This document shows positions 46,727 through 52,088 of a DNA stretch of 52,088 nt, in pieces; within the stretch, counting starts at the first letter, position 1, and every line of letters starts with the position of its first letter. The notes beneath the pieces are model-generated. The model made no database searches and was not told the origin of the DNA. It worked only from the letters and a program-made list of their open reading frames with translations. The position numbers and the translations under genes are program-made. The stretch lies in the NCBI GenBank assembly GCA_964529005.1, contig CAZGUH010000026.1, positions 1 through 52,088 of the forward strand, in the 5' to 3' direction. This DNA comes from CAZGUH01 sp964529005. GTDB lineage: Bacteria; Actinomycetota; Acidimicrobiia; Acidimicrobiales; Ilumatobacteraceae.

Positions 46727-48046
46727 ATGGGGGAACGGCTCTGGGGCCTTGTGATGGTGGGTGTGGCGGCGCTCGCCGCCACGTTTGCCACGGTCGGTTT
46801 GGCAGCGGCCGCGCCCCCAGACGACGGTGGCGTCGGCGAGATCGTCGTTCGGGCGTTCACCGGAAGCGGCGCCGCTCGAGAACCGATCGCCGACGTCGGC
46901 GTCTCCGTCACCGGTGAGGACGGCCCCGTCGGCGAAGGCTCCACGGACGCCGAGGGCATCGTCACGATCGTCGTTCCCGCCGCCGGAACCTACGAGGTCG
47001 CCGTCGATCCCGACACGTTCCCCGAGGGCCTCGGCATCACCGGTGGCACCGACCGCGAGGTCGACGTGCTCACCGGCCAGAGCAAGGTGGCCAACTTCCG
47101 TCTCACCGAAGGCGCTGGCGTGGGCGCAGGGGGCGAACGGCGCGAGACCGGCGCCCTCGTCAAGCTCGGGAACCTCAGCATCGCCGGGCTGAAGCTCGGC
47201 GCGATCATCGCTCTCGCCTCGATCGGCTTGTCCCTGATCTTCGGCGTCACCGGGCTGGTCAACTTCGCGCACGGCGAGCTGGTGACGCTCGGCGCGGTCA
47301 TCGCCTGGTACTTCAACGCCGCCGACAGCGGTCCCGGTCTCTACATCGGGCTGGCCGCGATCCCCGCGGTGCTGATCGTCGCGGCGTTCGGATGGGCGCA
47401 GGAGGCGACGATCTGGGGGCCGATGCGCCGGCGGCGGGCGGGCAACGTCTCGACGCTCGTCGTGTCGATCGGGCTCTCGCTCCTGCTCCAGTACGCGATC
47501 CTGTGGGCCTTCGACGGATCGCCGCATCCCTACGACGACTACGCAGTGCAGCGCCCGCTCAGCGCCTTCCAGCCGGTGAACGTCGAAGCCAAGTCGCTGT
47601 GGATCATCGCCATCGCGATCATCGTCCTCGGGGCCGTCGGGCTGATCATCTTGAAGACGAGAGCCGGCACGGCGATGCGCGCCGTCGCGGACAACGCCGA
47701 CCTCGCCCGGGCGTCGGGCATCGACGTGGGGCGCGTCATCACGTTCACGTGGGTGATCGGCGCCGCGCTCGCCGCCCTCGGCGGCGTGATGTTCGGCATC
47801 TCCGAGAACGTCCAGTGGTCGATGGGCTTCCGCCTGCTGCTCGCGATCTTCGCCGCGGTCGTGCTCGGGGGCCTTGGCACGGCGTTCGGCGCCATGGTCG
47901 GCGGGTTCGTCATCGGTTTCGCGATCGAGGTGTCGACCATCGTGATCCCGACCGAGCTGAAGTTCGCCGTGGCGCTCGCGGCGTTGATCGGCATGCTGCT
48001 GGTGCGACCGCGCGGGCTCCTCGGCCAGCGCGAGCGGATCGGATAG
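46727..48046 (+). CDS. livH: Branched-chain amino acid-type ABC permease LivH with exported N-terminal beta domain
   Basis: 439 aa from ATG 46727, compared with about 290-310 for ordinary LivH. Residues 1-28 form a signal-like helix ('LVMVGVAALAATFATVGLAAAA'-type). Residues ~38-130 form a carboxypeptidase-regulatory/CnaB-like beta sandwich ('EPIADVGVSVTGEDGPVGEG', 'AEGIVTIVVPAAGTYEVAVD'), presumably outside the membrane. The LivH core follows (~150-435: 'LASIGLSLIFGVTGLVNFAHGELVTLGA', 'RAVADNADLARASGIDV' coupling helix, 'IFAAVVLGGLGTAFGAMVGG'). First gene of livHMGF. The added domain may dock the binding protein. Confidence 0.92.
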   Translation: MGERLWGLVMVGVAALAATFATVGLAAAAPPDDGGVGEIVVRAFTGSGAAREPIADVGVSVTGEDGPVGEGSTDAEGIVTIVVPAAGTYEVAVDPDTFPEGLGITGGTDREVDVLTGQSKVANFRLTEGAGVGAGGERRETGALVKLGNLSIAGLKLGAIIALASIGLSLIFGVTGLVNFAHGELVTLGAVIAWYFNAADSGPGLYIGLAAIPAVLIVAAFGWAQEATIWGPMRRRRAGNVSTLVVSIGLSLLLQYAILWAFDGSPHPYDDYAVQRPLSAFQPVNVEAKSLWIIAIAIIVLGAVGLIILKTRAGTAMRAVADNADLARASGIDVGRVITFTWVIGAALAALGGVMFGISENVQWSMGFRLLLAIFAAVVLGGLGTAFGAMVGGFVIGFAIEVSTIVIPTELKFAVALAALIGMLLVRPRGLLGQRERIG

Positions 48047-48059
48047 AGGGTTCACGCAG

Positions 48060-49076
48060 ATGGACGTCACCGACATCGTCGTCGCCGGCATCACCGCCGC
48101 CATCGGCGTCACCGGCGCGGCGTTCGTCCTCAGTGCGATCGGCCTCAACGTGCAGTTCGGCCTGGCGCGCCTGATCAACTTCGGGCACGTCGCGTTCATG
48201 CTGGCGGGCGCCTACGGGTTCGCCACCGTCTGCGACCCGACCGGCCTTGCGTGGCCGACGTGGGTGGGCGTGATCGCCGGGCTCGCCGCCGGCGCGCTCC
48301 TGGCGTTGATCATGGGCATCCCCACGCTGCGGCTGCGCGGTGACTACCTCGCCGTCGTCACGATCGCCACGGCCGAGATCCTGCGGCTCCTCGCGACGTC
48401 GCGGTGGGCCGATCCGGTGACCCACGGTCCGCGCGGCATCCAGTCGGCCGGCGGCAACATCCTCGACATCAACCCCATCCCCAGCGGCCGCTACGGCATC
48501 CGCAGCATCGCCGGGTGGAACATCGACCTCGTGTTCTCCGCTCGCCAGCTGTGGGTGATGGCGATCGCGTGGTCCATCGTCGTGATCGCGATGGTGGCGA
48601 TGTGGCGGCTGATGCGGTCGCCGTGGGGACGGGTCGTCCGCGCCATCGGCGACGACGAGGACGCGGTCAGCAGCGTCGGCAAGAGCGTGTTCTCCTACAA
48701 GCTCCAGGCGCTCGTGCTCGGCGGTGTGATCGCCGCGCTCGCCGGCATCGTGCTCGCCATCGACCGCCAGAACGTGTCGCCCGGCGAATATCGGCCGCTG
48801 ATCACGTTCTACATCTACACGATCGTCGTGCTCGGCGGTCCGGCGACGCTGTGGGGCCCGCTGATCGGCACGCTCGTCTTCTGGTTCCTGTTCCAGGCGC
48901 TCGACGTCTTCCTCCGTCAAGCGGTCGCGGAAGGCTGGTTCAACGGCGTCGTCGATACGGTCGACGTCGGCGCGATCCGCTTCGCGTTCGTCGGTCTCAG
49001 CCTGATGGTCCTGATGATCTTCCGGCCGCAGGGCTTCTTCGGCTCCCGCCACGAGCAGATGATCGATGCACGCTGA
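48060..49076 (+). CDS. livM: Branched-chain amino acid-type ABC permease LivM
   Basis: 338 aa; ATG 48060, 13 nt after livH. About ten membrane segments with LivM motifs 'LSAIGLNVQFGLARLINFGHVAFMLAGAY', 'LRLRGDYLAVVTIATAEI', coupling-helix 'RSPWGRVVRAIGDDEDAVSSVGKSV' and 'YTIVVLGGPATLWGPLIG'. It pairs with LivH to form the membrane channel. livG starts inside its last codons (11-nt overlap). Confidence 0.93.
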   Translation: MDVTDIVVAGITAAIGVTGAAFVLSAIGLNVQFGLARLINFGHVAFMLAGAYGFATVCDPTGLAWPTWVGVIAGLAAGALLALIMGIPTLRLRGDYLAVVTIATAEILRLLATSRWADPVTHGPRGIQSAGGNILDINPIPSGRYGIRSIAGWNIDLVFSARQLWVMAIAWSIVVIAMVAMWRLMRSPWGRVVRAIGDDEDAVSSVGKSVFSYKLQALVLGGVIAALAGIVLAIDRQNVSPGEYRPLITFYIYTIVVLGGPATLWGPLIGTLVFWFLFQALDVFLRQAVAEGWFNGVVDTVDVGAIRFAFVGLSLMVLMIFRPQGFFGSRHEQMIDAR

Positions 49077-49884
49077 GTTGCAGGGTGTCGCACCCGTCCC
49101 GGGCGTCGCCAAGCCCGATCCCGTGTTGACGGTCGACGGGCTCGTGCGCCGCTTCGGCGGTGTCACCGCGGTCGACGTCGACCACTTGGAGATCCAGCGT
49201 CAGAGCATCACTGCGCTCATCGGGCCGAACGGCGCGGGCAAGACGACGCTGTTCAACCTCCTCACCGGCTTCGACCGACCCGACGCCGGCAGCTGGACGC
49301 TCGACGGCCGCACGCTGATCGGCGTGCCGAGCCATCGCATCGCACAGCGCGGGATGGTGCGCACGTTCCAGCTGACGAAAGCCTTCAGCCGGTTGTCGGT
49401 GCTCGACAACGTGATGCTGGCGGCGCAGGCCCATCCCGGAGAGCGGCTGTTCACGGCGCTCGGCGGACGGTGGCGGCAGACCGAGCGTCAGCAGGAGGCG
49501 CGGGCCCGGGAACTGCTGGCGCGCTTCGGCCTGGCTGCGAAGGCCGACGAGTACGCAGGCGGGCTGTCGGGAGGCCAGCGGAAGCTGCTCGAACTGGCCC
49601 GTTCGCTGATGGCCGATCCCGACGTCGTGATGCTCGACGAGCCGATGGCCGGCGTGAACCCTGCCCTGATCGAGTCGCTGCTGCGCCACATCGCCGAGCT
49701 GCGCGAAGAGGGCCGCACGGTCATCTACGTCGAGCACGACATGGACGTCGTGATGGAGATCTCGGACTGGATCGTGGTGCTCGCCGAGAGCAGGGTGATC
49801 TCCGAAGGGACGACCGACCACGTCGCCGCCGACCCACAGGTGATCGACGCCTACCTCGGCACGGTCGGAGGCGAGCAGCTGTGA
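49066..49884 (+). CDS. livG: ABC ATPase LivG
   Basis: 272 aa from ATG 49066. Walker A 'GPNGAGKTT', 'NLLTGFDRPDAGSW', LivG-typical 'IAQRGMVRTFQLTKAFSRLSVLDNVMLA', signature 'LSGGQRKLLELARSLM', Walker B 'VVMLDEPMAGVNP' and H-loop 'VEHDMDVVMEISD'. The 'MVRTFQ' Q-loop and 'MAGVNP' D-loop are LivG hallmarks. The stop overlaps the livF start (GTGA). Confidence 0.94.
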   Translation: MHAELQGVAPVPGVAKPDPVLTVDGLVRRFGGVTAVDVDHLEIQRQSITALIGPNGAGKTTLFNLLTGFDRPDAGSWTLDGRTLIGVPSHRIAQRGMVRTFQLTKAFSRLSVLDNVMLAAQAHPGERLFTALGGRWRQTERQQEARARELLARFGLAAKADEYAGGLSGGQRKLLELARSLMADPDVVMLDEPMAGVNPALIESLLRHIAELREEGRTVIYVEHDMDVVMEISDWIVVLAESRVISEGTTDHVAADPQVIDAYLGTVGGEQL

Positions 49885-50621
49885 ACGGCGGCCGCGCCAC
49901 GCTCGTCGCGGTCGGTGTCGTCGCCGGCTACCTGCCCGGCGTCGACATCCTCCACGGCGCCAGCATCTCCGTCGCGCCGGGCGAGCTGGTGTCGATCATC
50001 GGCCCCAACGGGGCGGGCAAATCGACGTTCCTGAAGGCGGTCTTCGGTCTGATCCCGATTCGCGCCGGCCGCGTGGAGGTCGACGGCGTGAACGTGACCA
50101 ACACGCCCGCGCACCGGATGGTGGCGCAGGGCGTCGGCTTCGTGCCGCAGACCGACAACGTGTTCCCGAGCCTGACGGTGGAGGAGAACCTGCGCATGGG
50201 CCTGTTCCTCCGGCCCGGCGATTGGGACGAGCGCTGGCAGGCGGCGATCGAGCTGTTCCCGCGCCTCGCGCAGCGACGCACGCAGCGTGCGGGCAACCTG
50301 TCCGGCGGCGAGCGCAAGATGGTGGCGATGAGCCGGGCGATGATGATGTCGCCGCGCCTGCTGTTGCTCGACGAGCCGTCGGCTGCCTTGTCTCCCGCCA
50401 ACCAGGGTCAGGTCTTCGAGACCATCCGGGCGATCGCCGACAGCGGCGTCACCGTGCTGATGGTCGAGCAGAACGCCCGCCGTGCGCTGTCGATCAGCGA
50501 TCGCGGCTACGTGTTCGATCAGGGCGTCGATGCCTACACCGGCGCAGGGCGCGACCTGCTTCACGACGACAAGGTCATCGATCTCTACCTCGGCCGCCTC
50601 GGCCAGCGCCGCACGTCCTGA
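49881..50621 (+). CDS. livF: ABC ATPase LivF
   Basis: 246 aa from GTG 49881. Walker A 'GPNGAGKST', 'GVGFVPQTDNVFPSLTVEENLRMGL' (LivF-type Q-loop), signature 'LSGGERKMVAMSRAMM', Walker B 'LLLLDEPSAALSP' and H-loop-equivalent 'MVEQNARRALSISDRGYV' (MVEQN replaces the His, as is usual in LivF). It completes the HMGF set. Transcription ends at a hairpin shared with the convergent livK-like gene. Confidence 0.94.
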   Translation: MNGGRATLVAVGVVAGYLPGVDILHGASISVAPGELVSIIGPNGAGKSTFLKAVFGLIPIRAGRVEVDGVNVTNTPAHRMVAQGVGFVPQTDNVFPSLTVEENLRMGLFLRPGDWDERWQAAIELFPRLAQRRTQRAGNLSGGERKMVAMSRAMMMSPRLLLLDEPSAALSPANQGQVFETIRAIADSGVTVLMVEQNARRALSISDRGYVFDQGVDAYTGAGRDLLHDDKVIDLYLGRLGQRRTS

Positions 50622-50635
50622 GTCGTCGGACGTGC
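50611..50635. terminator. Bidirectional hairpin between livF and the binding-protein gene
   Basis: Perfect 8-bp arms GCACGTCC (50611-50618) and GGACGTGC (50628-50635) with a 9-nt loop that contains the livF stop. Flanking GC pairs extend the stem after one mismatch. It sits in the 33-nt convergent gap region. Confidence 0.65.
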
Positions 50636-50654
50636 AGCGCCGGCCTCGAGCGGG

Positions 50655-52013
50655 CTATTCGCCGATCACCACCTGGCTCTCGGTGACGGGTTTGCCGTCG
50701 GGACCGTACGTGTAGATGTCGTACGCGCCGACCGAGGGCTCACCGGCATCGGTGAACTCGAGCGGGCCGGAGGCGCCGTCGTAGTCGATGTCCTCGCCGG
50801 CCATCAGCAGCTCGTGGCAATCCGCGTAGGTGGAGCACTTCTCACCACCCGACGTCACCGAGATCATGTTCTCGGCGATCGCGGCGGAGTCGGTCGAGCC
50901 GGCCTGCTCTGCCGCGAGCACGACCGTCATCAGGCAGTCGTACTTGTGCGCCGAGAAGATCGTCGGCGTGTCGGCGCCCGCGAACTCAGCGAACCGCTCG
51001 GGGAACGTGGGCTCGCCCGACTCCGGCGCCGCAGACGGCGCCGTGCCGCGGATGCCGTCGAGCACCGCCGGGTTGTTCGGGTCGACGTCGGCTGCGGCGA
51101 CGCCGTCCTTGAAACCGTCGGCGACGAACAGCTGCACCGCGTCGGGGCCGGCGTTCTGGCCGATGAGCGCCTGGATGACGCCCGCGCCTTCCTGGTAGCT
51201 GATCAGAGCGATGGCGTCCGGGCTGGCGGCCGCGACCTCCTGGGCCTCGGCGTCGAACGTCGTCGCGTCAGGCGCGTACGGCACGTCTGCCACGATCGTC
51301 GCGCCGCCTTCCTCGAGCGCTTCCTTCACGGTGTCGGCGAATCCGACGCCGTAGTCGTCGTTGCGGTAGATGACCGCGACGTCCGTGAAGCCGTCGCCGG
51401 CGATCAGGTCGGCGAGCGCCGCGCCTTGCAGGATGTCGGAGGGCGACGTTCGGAAGTACAGGCCGTCGTCCGGATAGGTCGTGAAGATCGATCCGGTGTT
51501 CGAGCCGTTGCACTCGATGATGCCCTCGTCGGTGATGCGGTCGATCACCGCCAGCATGACCGGCGTCGCTGCCGGCCCGATGATCGCGCTCGGGTTCTGC
51601 GCCAGAACCTGGTCGAGCGCCTGGACCGCGACGTTCGGATCGGTGCCGTCGTCGGCGCCGACGAGGTTGACCGTGGTGTCGCCGACCGCGGCGATCTCTT
51701 CGACGCCCATCTCGAGCGGCTTCACCAGTGCGTCGATGATCGCGGACAGGGAGCCCGACTCGGGCAGCATGTACGCGATCGTGATCTCACCGAGCGGCTC
51801 GCGGGGCGTTCCCGTGGCGCCGCCCGTCGTGCCACCTGTTGTGCCTCCGGTCGTTCCTGACGACGGCGGGGCTGTCGTTCCGCCCGACGTGCCCGTCGTC
51901 TGCTCCACCGATGTTCCGCTGCCGTCACCGTCGTCATCGTCGCCGCATGCGGCTCCGACGAGAGCAAGGCCGAGCAGCACTGCCCCGGTGCGCAGTGCGC
52001 GTGATCTCCGCAT
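50655..52013 (-). CDS. Branched-chain amino acid-type ABC substrate-binding lipoprotein (LivK-like)
   Basis: 452 aa from ATG 52013 with GGGGGAG-GGGAG upstream. Lipoprotein signal 'VLLGLALVGAACGDD' (lipobox GAAC). A Thr/Gly/Ser linker with GGTT repeats (~35-72) tethers the domain. Periplasmic-binding type I (Peripla_BP_6) fold: 'EITIAYMLPESGSLSAII', 'NPSAIIGPAATPVMLAVID', 'FRTSPSDILQGAALADLI', 'VAVIYRNDDYGVGFADTVKEAL', 'DAIALISYQEGAGVIQALI'. Ligand may be amino acids, amides or urea-like compounds. It is convergent to livHMGF, an unusual placement that allows separate regulation. Confidence 0.92.
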   Translation of the reverse strand: MRRSRALRTGAVLLGLALVGAACGDDDDGDGSGTSVEQTTGTSGGTTAPPSSGTTGGTTGGTTGGATGTPREPLGEITIAYMLPESGSLSAIIDALVKPLEMGVEEIAAVGDTTVNLVGADDGTDPNVAVQALDQVLAQNPSAIIGPAATPVMLAVIDRITDEGIIECNGSNTGSIFTTYPDDGLYFRTSPSDILQGAALADLIAGDGFTDVAVIYRNDDYGVGFADTVKEALEEGGATIVADVPYAPDATTFDAEAQEVAAASPDAIALISYQEGAGVIQALIGQNAGPDAVQLFVADGFKDGVAAADVDPNNPAVLDGIRGTAPSAAPESGEPTFPERFAEFAGADTPTIFSAHKYDCLMTVVLAAEQAGSTDSAAIAENMISVTSGGEKCSTYADCHELLMAGEDIDYDGASGPLEFTDAGEPSVGAYDIYTYGPDGKPVTESQVVIGE

Positions 52014-52088
52014 CTCCCACTCCCCCTACTGGGCCTGAAGGTGCGGCCCCGCGCCGCACGACGACGTCAGGCTGTACCCAGGCTAGGC

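Noticed and set aside
1..52088. tRNA, rRNA, IS elements, attachment sites
   Set aside because: No cloverleaf-like segments, transposase motifs or integrase-associated repeats were noticed on either strand; reading by eye could miss a degenerate one.

Overview
The window is high-GC DNA with actinobacterial traits: many GTG starts, apparently leaderless genes with a TANNNT -10 element 6-8 nt before the start codon, an F420-type luciferase-like oxidoreductase, a LigD-type NHEJ primase, an LPXTG surface protein and an AhpC/AhpF/OxyR set. The gene families fit the class Acidimicrobiia (Ilumatobacter-like), but this is inferred from family content only. No tRNA, rRNA, CRISPR array, transposase or integrase was recognised. 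Coding density is very high, and many genes overlap by ATGA or GTGA.

Layout. 1-1.0 kb: the 3' end of an amidohydrolase and a frameshifted CHAT-like gene. 1.1-3.3 kb: a VC0807-type membrane protein, a PAP2 phosphatase-like protein and a GDPD gene; the last two converge and overlap by about 309 nt. 3.4-6.6 kb: the peroxide-defence operon ahpC-ahpF-oxyR with a strong hairpin between ahpC and ahpF. 6.6-8.9 kb: a diiron-type MBL protein, a coiled-coil protein and a Tat-exported protein. 9.2-12.9 kb: a surface-protein cluster (two secreted proteins built on related Asn/Gly-rich repeats, one ending in LPATG, plus a probable lipoprotein). 12.9-17.2 kb: flavin reductase, EEP-fold hydrolase, a zinc-binding ABC lipoprotein with a Zur-like promoter, a rhodanese-CBS protein and an F420-type oxidoreductase. 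17.2-22.8 kb (minus strand): PAS/GAF/PP2C phosphatase, MEDS/HATPase regulator and glycogen debranching enzyme glgX in one apparent operon. 22.9-26.8 kb: topoisomerase IB, VOC protein, a 50-aa RHH repressor, LigD (phosphoesterase plus polymerase, no ligase), a small frameshifted ORF and a CinA C-terminal domain. 26.8-31.0 kb (minus strand): a MacB/FtsX-type exporter and an alternative-oxidase-like diiron protein.

The main accessory system is 31.1-46.6 kb: an extracellular/cytoplasmic contractile injection system (eCIS, phage-tail-like). An AAA+ ATPase is divergent from PAAR-like DUF4280, then sheath, two tube proteins, a TAC-like protein, a DUF6760 micro-protein, a third tube protein, a 1120-aa disordered protein carrying a DUF4157 HELTH zinc-protease motif, a LysM tube-baseplate adaptor, a VgrG/gp5 spike, gp25, baseplate J, tail protein I, and a zinc-ribbon protein with a C-terminal membrane helix. 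A perfect 10-bp-arm palindrome sits in the divergent control region. No terminator cap, classical tape measure or second J-type wedge gene was recognised, so tube-length control and membrane attachment may depend on unusual parts. The tail-I gene is interrupted by a 100-N gap flanked by an exact 55-bp duplication. This looks like a scaffolding artefact; collapsing it restores one intact 195-aa frame.

46.7-52.0 kb: a branched-chain-amino-acid-type ABC importer, livHMGF, converging on its binding lipoprotein across a terminator hairpin. Its LivH carries an exported beta-domain at the N terminus.
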